A stretch of DNA of 40,726 nucleotides. Source: Asaia bogorensis (GTDB lineage Bacteria > Pseudomonadota > Alphaproteobacteria > SHVZ01). The DNA is taken from positions 1 to 40,726 of the forward strand of contig CAMDFP010000008.1 in the NCBI GenBank assembly GCA_945897335.1, in the 5' to 3' direction. The translations under genes and the position numbers were made by a program. The notes under the pieces were generated by a model that saw only the letters and a list, made by a program, of their open reading frames with translations, did no database searches and was not told the origin of the DNA. Shown one piece after another: positions 15,784-25,025 of the stretch (positions within the stretch are counted from its first letter, which is position 1; each line of letters starts with the position of its first letter).

Positions 15784-17979
15784 CTAGCGGCTCTGGCCAG
15801 TGCGCTCGTTCCACATCTCGACATAGACGCCTTCCAGCTCGCGAGTATGGCTTGCGGCATCGAACAGGATCGACTGGCGAAGATGGTCTCGCATCCCGCG
15901 CCGGAGCTTCGCCAGCCCCTCGATGTCCGCCGCGAGCGCCGCCGCGACTTCCACGTATACGTCTTCAGAGCAGGCAACCCACTCCGGGAACCCGGCCCGC
16001 GTCAGGAACGTCAGGCCGATGCGGTGCACGAGGCTCGAGCCGGCCAGGGAAACGACGGGTACACCCATCCACAAGGTCTCGACGGTGCTCATGCCGCCAT
16101 TGAACGGGAACGGATCGAGCGCAATGTCGACCTGGGCTATCGTCGAGAGGTTGGCGAAATCACCGTCGACGCGGCCGACCAAGTCAATCCTCCCGGCCTG
16201 GATCCCGTGCTGCTGGAAGACGGCGAGGATACGCGCGCGCGCGAATGCCGCGGACAGCCCATACCCCTTTATGAGAATGCGTGAACGTGGCACGCGATGA
16301 AGCACCCGCGCCCAGACCGCGATCGCGGCATCGGACGCTTTCGCCAGGTTGTTGAAGACACCGAAGGTGATAAAGGACCGCCGCTCCGCCGGGAGACTGT
16401 CCACGGGCGGCGCCTCGGGCGGCGCATAGCACAGATAGCCTGTCTGGAGGCGGTAGAGCCGCTCCTCCCGATCGAGGTAGGGCGCGCCGACGGGCTCTAG
16501 CCACGGGTCGGTGATCCGACCATCGATGGTCGGCAGTCCCGTGGTCGAGACATGGTTCATGTAGGCGACCTGGACGGGGGCGATGCGGCGCGCGAACAGT
16601 GCCCTTTGAGAAGCGATATAGCCCGTCAGATTGACGAGCACGTCCACGCCGTCGCTGGCGATCGCCGCAGCCTGCGCGGGGAGAGGAAGGTGACCGATAG
16701 GGCGCCACTGATCGCATCGGCCGCGGACCTCGTCTGTCGAGGCGTCGCCCCGCGTCATCTGGGCGTAGCCGAAGATCTCGAAGCGCGAGCGGTCATGGTT
16801 GTCGAGCATTGGCAGCAGGTGGAGCAGGGAGGCGTGCTTGACGAACTCGTGGGACACGTAACCGATGCGGAGGCGACCGGTAGAGGCGCGCGGTTGAACC
16901 GAGCGCGGCGCGCGCCGCGCTTCCGGAAAGGCCCTCTCGGCCCAACGCCGGTTTTCCTTCGTCGGCATCTGCAGATCGGTGTGAGCCAGGAAGGCAATAG
17001 CGAAAAGACGATTTCCTTCCATCTCGCTCGCCGGGCCTTCAATCGAACTCGCCCGTCGATAGCGGGTGACGGCGTCTCCAGGAAAACCGCAGGAGAGGAG
17101 CAACGATCCCAGATGGGAATGGCCGAGCGAGGACTCCGGCGCCATCGCGAGCGTTCGGCGGAAGTAGCGTCCGGCGTCGTCGAGTGCGCCGAGACGCTCG
17201 CTCGTCATGCCGAGCCTGACCAGCGCTGCCGCCGGGTCGCCGTAGGTCATGAGCGCCCGCGTCGCCTGCGAGCGTGCAGACTCCACATCGCCGGTTGAGA
17301 CCTGGTGATCCGACAAAGCAAGATGCGTGATCGCATCCTGAGGGCCTATTGCAGTCGCCCTGCGGGCCCATCGGTGAGCGGCACCGATGTTGCCGCTACC
17401 GTTTATCGAGGCCGCAAGGGCCGCAAGAGCCGGAACATAGGTCGCGTCACACCAGACCGACCTGAGAAGCCTTGTCACTCGGAGCGTCGCCGCCGACTCC
17501 AGAATGCCGCAGTTGAAGAGCGGTTGGCCGGAGGAGGGCAGGAGGGCGATCGACCGCCGATATGCGACACCGGCTTCGGCCTGTCGTCCGAGAGCGGCAA
17601 GCGCATTGCCGAGATTGTTGAGGACGGCATTGTCGTCGCGCGCCACAGCCAACGACCGTCGGAGACAGATTGTCGCCGCGGCGTGGTGTCCCGCCTGGGC
17701 CAGTGCCAGTCCGAGGTAGCCGAGAACGGTCGGCTGATCGGACACGGCCGCCAGGACCCGGCGATAACCTCGCGACGCTTGCTCTGGCTGCCCGGCCTGG
17801 TGCAGCGTCACCGAAGCACTGAATTCCGTATTCAGGTTGAAGTCGGCCAATGTCCAGTGATCCAGCGCGGCCCTGTCGGCGGGCGCACCATGCGAAGAGG
17901 CTGAAAGCTCTGTCAATGTTTCCGTACGGCACAGAGGCGACCGAGACACGGGCGCCGGCGTAATGTCGTCGCCAGCCAT
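15784..17979 (-). CDS. TPR + SPINDLY-type O-linked GlcNAc transferase-like protein (GT41), divergent
   Basis: This is 731 residues from ATG 17979; the frame extends to 18033. The start is uncertain because it overlaps the divergent gene starting at 17963. A TTG near residue 22 could also serve. The first 40 residues look unstructured, TPR units cover about 55-345, and the catalytic region starts at RLRIGYVSHEF. It retains His382 (KHASLLH), Lys547 (FNNLAKA) and Asp622 (ALDPFPFNG), then STVETLWMGVPV. Loops differ from the other copies: LTGYIASQR in place of LSGHTAxxR, and YMNHVSTTGL at the acceptor-side motif. It is the most divergent GT41 here, and the only one on the minus strand. Confidence 0.88.
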   Translation of the reverse strand: MAGDDITPAPVSRSPLCRTETLTELSASSHGAPADRAALDHWTLADFNLNTEFSASVTLHQAGQPEQASRGYRRVLAAVSDQPTVLGYLGLALAQAGHHAAATICLRRSLAVARDDNAVLNNLGNALAALGRQAEAGVAYRRSIALLPSSGQPLFNCGILESAATLRVTRLLRSVWCDATYVPALAALAASINGSGNIGAAHRWARRATAIGPQDAITHLALSDHQVSTGDVESARSQATRALMTYGDPAAALVRLGMTSERLGALDDAGRYFRRTLAMAPESSLGHSHLGSLLLSCGFPGDAVTRYRRASSIEGPASEMEGNRLFAIAFLAHTDLQMPTKENRRWAERAFPEARRAPRSVQPRASTGRLRIGYVSHEFVKHASLLHLLPMLDNHDRSRFEIFGYAQMTRGDASTDEVRGRCDQWRPIGHLPLPAQAAAIASDGVDVLVNLTGYIASQRALFARRIAPVQVAYMNHVSTTGLPTIDGRITDPWLEPVGAPYLDREERLYRLQTGYLCYAPPEAPPVDSLPAERRSFITFGVFNNLAKASDAAIAVWARVLHRVPRSRILIKGYGLSAAFARARILAVFQQHGIQAGRIDLVGRVDGDFANLSTIAQVDIALDPFPFNGGMSTVETLWMGVPVVSLAGSSLVHRIGLTFLTRAGFPEWVACSEDVYVEVAAALAADIEGLAKLRRGMRDHLRQSILFDAASHTRELEGVYVEMWNERTGQSR

Positions 17980-19903
17980 CGATCTGGCTCGAGGCCAGGC
18001 GGCCCTCCAGGCGGGTCGCGCCCACGAAGCCATTGCGATCTTCGCCGGTGCCGCTACGCGCTATCCGGCCGATGCCGATGTCCATGCATGGCTGGGCGAG
18101 GCGCAGCACGCTCTCGGTCGGTTCGACCAGGCGATTTCGGCCTATCGAACGGCACTTCGCCTTCAGACGGGGCCGCTGCTCAATGGCCGCCTGGGCATCG
18201 TTCTCTGCCAGGTCGGCCGGCTGCAGGAGGCGGCGGTCGCCTTCGAAGCGGCGCTGGCACTCGATGCTTCGTTCCTGGATGCCCGCCTCAATCTCGGCAT
18301 GACTCGCTTTCAGCTCGGCGAGCACGGCGCCGGCCGGCGCCTCATTCATCAGGCGCTGGCATTGAAGCCCGACCACGCCGAGTCCTGGCAGATCCGGGCC
18401 TCCGTCGCCCATGCGCTGACCGAGGACGAAGTCACCGAGACGGCGACGAGACGCGCGCTCTGGATGCTGCCCGGCTCCAGTACCGCACTGGCGCTTCGGG
18501 CACTCGTACTTCGCCGGCTCGGCAAGCCCGCCGAAACCCTCAGCCTGGCCAGGCGTGCGGTCGCCCTCGATCCGCGGCAGGCGGGGATGCTGGTGATCGT
18601 CGGCGTGGCGCTTCGCGACGTCGGCAAGGCAGAGGCGGGGGCCGTCCTCTTCAGGCGCGCGCTCGCCGTCGATCCCGGTAACCAGGAGGCCCGCGCCGCC
18701 CTCGTCATGTGCCTCAACTACGTCGCGAGCGCGACGCCGGCCGACTTGCTCGCCGAGGCGAGGAAGTCGGAACGGTGGCTCACGCCCGCAACCCGCACGG
18801 TGCCGCGGACGGCCGTCCGGAGCGACGGGGCGCTCCGCGTCGGCCTGGTATCGGGCGATCTCAAGCGTCATGCCGTCGGATACTTCCTCGCCGGGTTGGT
18901 GCCTCTTCTCGACCGGCGGCGGGTCGAACTGCAGTGCTTCACCATGTCCCATGCGGCGGACGACCTGACTGCCGTGATCAGGGCGGCGTCTTCGAAGTGG
19001 CATGACCTGACCGCAACCGGCGACGACGCCGCGGCCGAACTGATCGTGCGCGAAGGCATCGACATCCTCGTCGACATGTCCGGCTATACGGGAGGCGGCC
19101 GTCTTGCCGTCTTTGCCCGCAAGCCGGCGCCGGTCCAGGCAGCCTGGATCGGCTATTTCGGCACCACGGGCCTGTCGACGATCGACTGGCTGATCGCCGA
19201 CCGCCATCTGGTGCCGCCTGACGATGAACAGTGGTTCAGCGAGCGCGTCTTCCGGCTTCCCGACAGCTACGTCTGCTACCAGCCGCCGGCAGGCGCACCC
19301 GACGTCGCGCCGCCACCGTCGGATGCCGAAGGCGTGATCACGTTCGGCAGCTGCAACGCGCTGGCGAAAGTCACGGAGGCGACCGTCGCGCTCTGGGCGC
19401 GGATCCTGAGGGAGGTTCCCTCGTCCCGGCTTCTTCTGAAGACCGGCGCCTTCGACGCCGCCTCGGTGAGAGACGGTATCCGCCAGGCATTCGCACGTCA
19501 CGGCGTCGCGGCCGACCGGCTCCTGCTCGAAGGCTGGAGCGCCTACGGCGACTTCCTCAAGACTTATGCTCGTATCGACGTGGCGCTCGACCCGTTTCCG
19601 TTCTGCGGCGGCCTCACCACGGTCGAGACCCTCTGGATGGGCGTGCCGCTGGTCAGCCTCGCCGCCGATCGCTTCGCCGGCCGCCAGTCCTTGAGCTATC
19701 TGTCCACTATCGGACATCCGGAGCTTTGTGCGCACAGTGAAGATGGTTATGTCGCCATCGCCGTCGGCCTCGGCCGCGACGCCGAGGCGAGGCGGCGGCT
19801 CCGCCGACGCCTTCGGGCCGACATGGCCTCGTCGCCGCTGCTCGACGGCGAGCGCTTCGCCCGCAATCTCGAAGACGCTTTCGAGCGGATGGCCGGGCGC
19901 TGA
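17963..19903 (+). CDS. TPR + SPINDLY-type O-linked GlcNAc transferase-like protein (GT41)
   Basis: This is a 646-residue protein from ATG 17963; no obvious Shine-Dalgarno is seen and the start overlaps the divergent gene by 17 bp. TPR repeats begin almost at once (AALQAGRAHEAIAIFAGAA) and continue to about residue 255. The GT41 region holds RVGLVSGDL, His303 (KRHAVGY), MSGYTGGGR, WIGYFGTTGL, Lys469 (CNALAKV) and Asp543 (ALDPFPFCG), then LTTVETLWMGVPL. One notable change is CNALAKV where most copies have NN before the Lys-bearing turn. The stop lies inside a strong palindrome shared with the convergent neuB-type gene. Substrates are not predictable from sequence. Confidence 0.91.
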   Translation: MSSPAIDLARGQAALQAGRAHEAIAIFAGAATRYPADADVHAWLGEAQHALGRFDQAISAYRTALRLQTGPLLNGRLGIVLCQVGRLQEAAVAFEAALALDASFLDARLNLGMTRFQLGEHGAGRRLIHQALALKPDHAESWQIRASVAHALTEDEVTETATRRALWMLPGSSTALALRALVLRRLGKPAETLSLARRAVALDPRQAGMLVIVGVALRDVGKAEAGAVLFRRALAVDPGNQEARAALVMCLNYVASATPADLLAEARKSERWLTPATRTVPRTAVRSDGALRVGLVSGDLKRHAVGYFLAGLVPLLDRRRVELQCFTMSHAADDLTAVIRAASSKWHDLTATGDDAAAELIVREGIDILVDMSGYTGGGRLAVFARKPAPVQAAWIGYFGTTGLSTIDWLIADRHLVPPDDEQWFSERVFRLPDSYVCYQPPAGAPDVAPPPSDAEGVITFGSCNALAKVTEATVALWARILREVPSSRLLLKTGAFDAASVRDGIRQAFARHGVAADRLLLEGWSAYGDFLKTYARIDVALDPFPFCGGLTTVETLWMGVPLVSLAADRFAGRQSLSYLSTIGHPELCAHSEDGYVAIAVGLGRDAEARRRLRRRLRADMASSPLLDGERFARNLEDAFERMAGR

Positions 19904-19919
19904 CCGGCGCCGGTTCAGC
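19899..19919. terminator. Palindrome between convergent stops, candidate bidirectional terminator
   Basis: A 12-bp perfect palindrome ACCGGCGCCGGT is flanked by GCTG and CAGC arms with one bulged base, giving a stem that spans the TGA of the GT41 gene (19901-19903) and the stop of the neuB-type gene (19915-19917). Both genes would end in the same hairpin. There is no T-tract on either strand, so intrinsic termination is unproven. Confidence 0.4.
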
Positions 19920-20961
19920 CCAGCACGTCGAAGGTGATGAGGGTGCCCCTGGCAAGGCCGACCCGCAGGCGACGGCCGATGACGAGATCCGTCAGCGCCG
20001 GTGAGAGACCGCTGCCCGGGCGCTTCGCCGCGACCGAGTCGTGATCGAGCAGGGTTCCTGCCGGCAGGTCCCGAGCCGCGACCAGGCTCTTCCGCGCGAC
20101 CAGGCCGACCTCCGGCTCGCCCGGGGCGGGTCGCTTGCGGCCATCGCCGAGCGCCGCCTCCGCCGAACGGATGTCCCGGACGAGCGATGCGAGTTCAGCC
20201 GGCTCCAGCGAGGCCCGGTGATCGGGGCCGGTGCGCTTGCGATCGAGCGTGTAGTGCTTCTCCAGCACGGTGGCGCCGAGGGTGGCGGCGGCGACGGCGA
20301 CCGCGGTTCCAAGCGTATGGTCCGAGTATCCCACCGGCACCCGATAGGCGCGGGCCAGGGTGTCCATCGCCCGGAGATTGGCCGTGGCCGCTTCGGCGGG
20401 GTACTGGCTGGTGCAGTGGAGCAGGGCGAAGGGTGCCGCTTCGGCCTCGATCACCCGCACCGCGGCGTCGACCTCGCCCAGGGTGCTGTTGCCGGTCGAG
20501 ACGATCATCGGCCGTTTGTGCCGCGCCATCTGGCGGAGGAACGGCAGGTTGATGATCTCCTGCGAGGGCGACTTGAACGCCAGGACCCCGAGCGCGGCGA
20601 GGAAATCGAGACTCGGCGGATCGAACGGAGTCGAGAGGAAGACCATGCCGCGTTGCTCGCAATGCGCCTTGAGCCGCGCATGGGCATCGCGCGGCAGTTC
20701 AAGCTTCTTCAACATGGCGTGCTGGCTCTCGGCACCGCCGGTGGTTTCGATCTGGTAGGCGGCCTTCGGCGCGTCGGTCGTGATCAGGGCGTCGGTCTCG
20801 AAGGTCTGGAACTTGACCGCATCGGCGCCCGCATCGGCGGCCACATCGACGAGCCTATGCGCGACCTCGACGTCTCCGTCATGGTTCACGCCCGCTTCGG
20901 CGATGACGAAGCATGGCTGTTTCTCGCCGACGACCCGCTCTCCGATACGAAAGGTGCTCAT
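19915..20961 (-). CDS. neuB: Sialic/legionaminic acid synthase (NeuB family)
   Basis: This is a 348-residue protein from ATG 20961, with GAGGA just upstream. The open frame continuing to 21606 is a shadow of the divergent gene. NeuB enzymes condense phosphoenolpyruvate with an N-acyl-mannosamine-type sugar to make a nonulosonic acid. Motifs: AEAGVNHDGD (21-30), AVKFQTF (48-54), SDHT with His215 and EKHYTLD with His236, the metal ligand positions of Neisseria NeuB, GPDHRASLEP (245-254), and a C-terminal SAF/antifreeze-like domain (about 285-348) with KRPGSG and Arg314. Sialate and legionaminate synthases cannot be told apart here. No epimerase (neuC) or CMP-sugar synthetase (neuA) is nearby, so it must rely on genes elsewhere. 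Confidence 0.92.
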   Translation of the reverse strand: MSTFRIGERVVGEKQPCFVIAEAGVNHDGDVEVAHRLVDVAADAGADAVKFQTFETDALITTDAPKAAYQIETTGGAESQHAMLKKLELPRDAHARLKAHCEQRGMVFLSTPFDPPSLDFLAALGVLAFKSPSQEIINLPFLRQMARHKRPMIVSTGNSTLGEVDAAVRVIEAEAAPFALLHCTSQYPAEAATANLRAMDTLARAYRVPVGYSDHTLGTAVAVAAATLGATVLEKHYTLDRKRTGPDHRASLEPAELASLVRDIRSAEAALGDGRKRPAPGEPEVGLVARKSLVAARDLPAGTLLDHDSVAAKRPGSGLSPALTDLVIGRRLRVGLARGTLITFDVLG

Positions 20962-21096
20962 GGTGTCCTCAATGGAAGTCGGCGCGCCGGCGGCCGGATC
21001 GGAAGAAGATGCCACACAAGGATATCCGGGGTCGCCCCGCCCGCGGAGAGGCGCCGCCTTGCGTCCCCTCGTCGTCGCGATTAAACCAGCGCCCGC

Positions 21097-23085
21097 ATGA
21101 CGAACGACAGTCTCCGCGGCGCCGCGGCGGTTCCCGATATCGACTCGATCGTCGTCGCCTTGCAGCGCGGGGCGGTCGCCGAAGCCGCTCGTTCGATCCG
21201 CGGCCTTCTGGCGGCCGATCCCCCCAACTGGCTCGCCTGGCATCTCGCCGGCCTCGTCTCCACCGCCGACGGGCCGCCGCCCCTGGCTCCCTTCCTCCGT
21301 TCGGTCGGCCTTGCGCCCGATCGGGGAGAACTCTGGGCCAGCCTTGCTGCGGCACTGGAGAACCGCCAGGAGCGCGGCCCCGCGGTCCGAGCCGCACGGC
21401 GCGCCCTGGTCCTTTCCCCGGCGATCCCCGAAGCGATGATCAACTTCGGCGTCACCTTGAAGGAGGTCGGCGACCTGCCGGCCGCCGGTGCCTGGCTCGA
21501 CCGGGCCGGTGTTCTCGCCTCGGGCAATCCAATCGTCCTCAACAACCGGGCCTTGGTCCATCTGGCGCTGGGTCAGCTCGAACCCGCCGCCGCCGCCTTG
21601 CGCCACGCCGTCACCGCGGCACCCACCTATGCAGATGCCCTGCTCAACCTCGCCATCGTCGAACGGCGCTCGAGCCGGCCTTCGGTAGCCCTGGCCGCGA
21701 TTATCGTCGCGCTCGCTCTCTCTCCGCGTGATTCAGCCGCGCTCGCCGAGCTCGGCACGATCCTCGTCACTCTCGGCGATGCGCCGGGCGGGACGGCCTG
21801 GCTCAGGCGAGCGCTCGCCGCCGATCCGGTCAACACAGCTGCGATGGCGAGCTACCTCGGAGCCCTGTCCTATCTCCCCGAGGTTCCCGAGTCCGAGCGT
21901 CGCGCCGCCTACGGCCATGCCGCACGCCAGGCGAGGTCGTCCGCGGAGGTCGCGCCACGCCCGCTGACCACCACGGCCCGGGGCCCCGGCTACAGGCTCA
22001 CGGTGGCCTACGTGTCGGCGAAGTGGCATTCCCACCCGATGACGCAGCAGCTCGCGAGCCTGCTCGCTCATCACGATCGAAGTCGCGTTCGGACCATTGC
22101 CTATGCCGATCCGGGACATCGCGACGCCATGACCGGGCAAATGCGCTCGCTGGTCGAAGAGTGGAGGGAGACCGGGGGGCGGCCCGATCGCGATGTTGCC
22201 GAGATGATCCGTGCCGACGGCGTCGATGTGGTGGTGTTCCTGGCTCTCCACGAGGACGGTTCGCGGCGCTCCCTGCCATGTCTGCGTGCGGCGCCCGTTC
22301 AGGTCAGCCTGCACGACATTGCGACCAGCGGCCTCGAAGAAATCGATGCCTGGATCACCGATCCTGTCCTGCATCCGGCCGGCAGCAGCGAGTGGTTCGC
22401 AGAACCGCTCGTCCGCGTGCCGTCGCTCTTCCTGTTTTCCGCGCTGGATGACGGCGCGTCGCCTCCGATGCCGGGACCTGCGTCGAGAACGATCGCCTTC
22501 GCCTCATTCAACAATCCCGCCAAGCTGTCGACAGCGACCTTGGCCGCCTGGGCCGACATACTCCGCCGCACGCCCGGAGCCACCCTGACCCTCAAGTATC
22601 AGAGCCTCTTCGGCGATCCCGCGGTGGCGGGTCGCGTATGTGCGGTCATGGCGAGTCACGGCATCGCCGCCGACCGCCTTCGGCTCGAAACCGGGGCGTT
22701 GTCCCGATCTGCCCACCACGCTGTCGTCGCGGCTGCGGATATCGTGCTGGACCCGTTCCCCTACAACGGCAATACGGCGACGATCGAAGCCTTGTGGATG
22801 GGCACGCCGGTGGTGAGCCTCGCGGGGACACGGTTCCTCGGCCGTATGGGCGCCGACATCCTGGCGCGAGCGGGGCTCGGCGATCTGGTTGCCCAGTCAG
22901 CGGAGGACTACGTCCGGATCGCTGTCGCTCTCGCCGGAGATCCCTCGCGCCGACAGACGCTACGTTCAACTCTGCGAAATGATGTGAGGCAGTCGACCCT
23001 GTTCGATGGTCCTGGCTACGCCCGCAGCATCGAGGCGGCCTATGTCGATCTTGCGCGTCGCGTCGACGTGCTTCCCCCGGCATGA
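21097..23085 (+). CDS. TPR + SPINDLY-type O-linked GlcNAc transferase-like protein (GT41)
   Basis: This is a 662-residue protein from ATG 21097, divergent from the neuB-type gene across 135 bp. TPR helices cover about 17-270 (e.g. INFGVTLKEVGDLPAAGAW, LNNRALVHLALGQLEPAA). The catalytic part begins RLTVAYVSAKW, unusual because the other copies mostly have S[A/G]DL here. His313 (SHPMTQQ), Lys476 (FNNPAKLS) and Asp552 (VLDPFPYNG) are kept. The loop usually GHTxxNR is LALHEDGSRR, and the acceptor-side motif is LHDIATSGL, placing it in the HD-type subtype with 8514, 23082 and 34234. Its stop overlaps the next start as ATGA. The donor pocket looks intact, while the acceptor side has probably diverged. 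Confidence 0.9.
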   Translation: MTNDSLRGAAAVPDIDSIVVALQRGAVAEAARSIRGLLAADPPNWLAWHLAGLVSTADGPPPLAPFLRSVGLAPDRGELWASLAAALENRQERGPAVRAARRALVLSPAIPEAMINFGVTLKEVGDLPAAGAWLDRAGVLASGNPIVLNNRALVHLALGQLEPAAAALRHAVTAAPTYADALLNLAIVERRSSRPSVALAAIIVALALSPRDSAALAELGTILVTLGDAPGGTAWLRRALAADPVNTAAMASYLGALSYLPEVPESERRAAYGHAARQARSSAEVAPRPLTTTARGPGYRLTVAYVSAKWHSHPMTQQLASLLAHHDRSRVRTIAYADPGHRDAMTGQMRSLVEEWRETGGRPDRDVAEMIRADGVDVVVFLALHEDGSRRSLPCLRAAPVQVSLHDIATSGLEEIDAWITDPVLHPAGSSEWFAEPLVRVPSLFLFSALDDGASPPMPGPASRTIAFASFNNPAKLSTATLAAWADILRRTPGATLTLKYQSLFGDPAVAGRVCAVMASHGIAADRLRLETGALSRSAHHAVVAAADIVLDPFPYNGNTATIEALWMGTPVVSLAGTRFLGRMGADILARAGLGDLVAQSAEDYVRIAVALAGDPSRRQTLRSTLRNDVRQSTLFDGPGYARSIEAAYVDLARRVDVLPPA

Positions 23086-25025
23086 CCGGCACGGCACCGG
23101 TCCTCAGCTTCGAGGAAGCCACGGCGAAGCATCGTGCCGGTGATCTCCACGCGGCACTCCATGCATATGCGCGCCTTCTCTGCGAGCACGTCTCCGAAGG
23201 ATTGCTGCCTCATCTGCTGGGCGTCGTCCTGCACCAGCTCGGGCATGCCCGCGACGCCCAACGATGGCTGGTCCGGGCCGCCGCCATCCTAGGGCCCGAG
23301 CCGACGCTGCAGCACAATCTCGGCGAGGCGGCCTGGGTTGCGGGCGATGCCCGGACAGCCCTCACCGCCTATGGGCGGGCGCTTGCGCGTCAACCCGACC
23401 TGATCGACAGCCGGATCTCGCTGTCGATGGTACTGCGTGAAGTCGGCGCTGCCGCGGCTTCCGATCGGGAGGCGCGGGTCTCGCTGGTTCTTGCTCCGGG
23501 TCATCCCCGCGCGCATCTCGCCTTCGGACTCGCACGAGAGAGCGCTGCCGGGTTCGTGCGCGCCGCGTGCATCGACCCATCATCCTCGGGAGCCTGGACC
23601 AACCTTGGCGCGATGCGGCTCCGGGATGCCGCGCTGGGCGCCGCCGGCCGCGCGTGCCGGCGGGCGCTGGCACTGACGCCGGCGACGGGGGAGGCCTGGG
23701 TCAATTATGGCTCCGTGCAGCTTGGCTTCGGTTGGTCGGCCGCGGCGGTTCGCCTGCAGCGGCGCGGTCTCGCTCTGCGGCCGACGCCGGAGCTGCACAG
23801 CAACATCCTCTTTGCCATGCTCTCAGATCCAGCTTCGAGCGATTTCGACCAGCTCGCGGAGGCGAAGCGATGGGAACGCAATTATGCGTTGCCCCTCGCT
23901 GTGGAGGCGTTCGGCCGCCGGGCAGGTGACGATCCTGAGCGGCGGCTGGTCATCGGCTATGTCTCCGGCGACTTCCGGAAGCACCCGGTGGCGGGCAACG
24001 TCGTCGAGCTGATCGAGCGGCACGACCGCACCCGGTTTGATGTGTACTGCTATGGCGAGCTCGCTCGATCCGACGCCGTCACCGAGCGTTTCAAGATGCG
24101 GGCCGATCGCTGGGTCGAGACCAATGGCAGAAGCGATGCCGATGTCGCCCGGCAGATCCATAACGATCGTGTCGACGTGCTCGTCTTTCTCGGTGGCCAT
24201 ACGGCCGCGAACCGGCTGCTTCTCGCCGCGCGGCGCCCGGCTCCGGTCCAGGTGAGCTTTCACGCACCGTCGACCACGGGCCTCGGCGCGATCGACCATT
24301 GGCTGACCGATGCGCATCTGACGCCGCCGGGCTGGGAGGCCCGCTTCGCCGAGGCGCCCTATCGTCTGCCTGTCTTCTACACGTTCCAGGAGCCTTCCCT
24401 GACCGGTGCAGCGCCACCAGGAGGGGACCGGCACCAGCCGGTGTTTGGATCGTTCAACAATCCCGGAAAGATCAACGACGACGTGCTGACGGCCTGGGCC
24501 CGGATCCTCGTGCGGGTGCCGGGCGCGCGTCTCCGCCTCGGCTATCACCGCTACTTCGAAGATGCCGCCCTCCGCGGAAGAGTACTCGCCGCCATGGGCG
24601 GGGTCGGCGACTGCATCGACTTCCTGCCGAGTGTGGCGGATGGCGCCGGACACTTTGCCCGCCTGGGCGACGTGGATATGATTCTCGACACGTTTCCGTT
24701 CGGCGGGGCGACATCGTCCTTCGAGTCTCTCTGGATGGGTGTGCCGGTCCTCACGCTCGACGGCGACCGCTTCGTCGGGCGGGTCGGAGGCGCGCTCAAC
24801 CGGCTGCTCGGACTCGACGACTTCGTCGCGTCGGATGGCGAGGACTATGTCGAACGCGCCGTGCGCCGTATTTCTGAGCGGGCACGGCTTCGGGCTCTGC
24901 GTTCAGAGCTGCGTGATCGACTGTGCCGTTCGCCTGTGATGGACCATGCCGGCCAGACCCGGGCACTGGAGGATGCCTACCGAGCTATGTGGCGACGCCG
25001 GTGCCTCGCGAGGCGAGGCGCGTGA
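23082..25025 (+). CDS. TPR + SPINDLY-type O-linked GlcNAc transferase-like protein (GT41)
   Basis: This is a 647-residue protein from ATG 23082, coupled to the previous GT41 by ATGA. TPR repeats run from about residue 5 to 250. The GT41 region has RLVIGYVSGDF, His301 (RKHPVAGN), LGGHTAANR, FHAPSTTGL, Lys463 (FNNPGKIN) and Asp536 in ILDTFPFGG, then TSSFESLWMGVPV. The DTFPFGG sequence differs from the DPFPFNG of most copies. The last 41 bp overlap, in the opposite direction, the end of the GT9-like gene at 24985. Together with 21097 it forms a two-gene unit of diverged paralogues. Confidence 0.91.
   Translation: MTGTAPVLSFEEATAKHRAGDLHAALHAYARLLCEHVSEGLLPHLLGVVLHQLGHARDAQRWLVRAAAILGPEPTLQHNLGEAAWVAGDARTALTAYGRALARQPDLIDSRISLSMVLREVGAAAASDREARVSLVLAPGHPRAHLAFGLARESAAGFVRAACIDPSSSGAWTNLGAMRLRDAALGAAGRACRRALALTPATGEAWVNYGSVQLGFGWSAAAVRLQRRGLALRPTPELHSNILFAMLSDPASSDFDQLAEAKRWERNYALPLAVEAFGRRAGDDPERRLVIGYVSGDFRKHPVAGNVVELIERHDRTRFDVYCYGELARSDAVTERFKMRADRWVETNGRSDADVARQIHNDRVDVLVFLGGHTAANRLLLAARRPAPVQVSFHAPSTTGLGAIDHWLTDAHLTPPGWEARFAEAPYRLPVFYTFQEPSLTGAAPPGGDRHQPVFGSFNNPGKINDDVLTAWARILVRVPGARLRLGYHRYFEDAALRGRVLAAMGGVGDCIDFLPSVADGAGHFARLGDVDMILDTFPFGGATSSFESLWMGVPVLTLDGDRFVGRVGGALNRLLGLDDFVASDGEDYVERAVRRISERARLRALRSELRDRLCRSPVMDHAGQTRALEDAYRAMWRRRCLARRGA

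Noticed and set aside
17447-19735. A 762-codon minus-strand open frame opposite the GT41 gene
   Set aside because: It covers a gene with intact GT41 motifs. Only its final part, which runs in the opposite-strand GT41 region, looks protein-like, and that in the wrong frame.
20962-21606. N-terminal domain of about 215 residues fused to the NeuB-type enzyme
   Set aside because: The frame is open but lies opposite the start of the GT41 gene at 21097 and lacks domain features. ATG 20961 has a good ribosome-binding site and gives the normal NeuB length.
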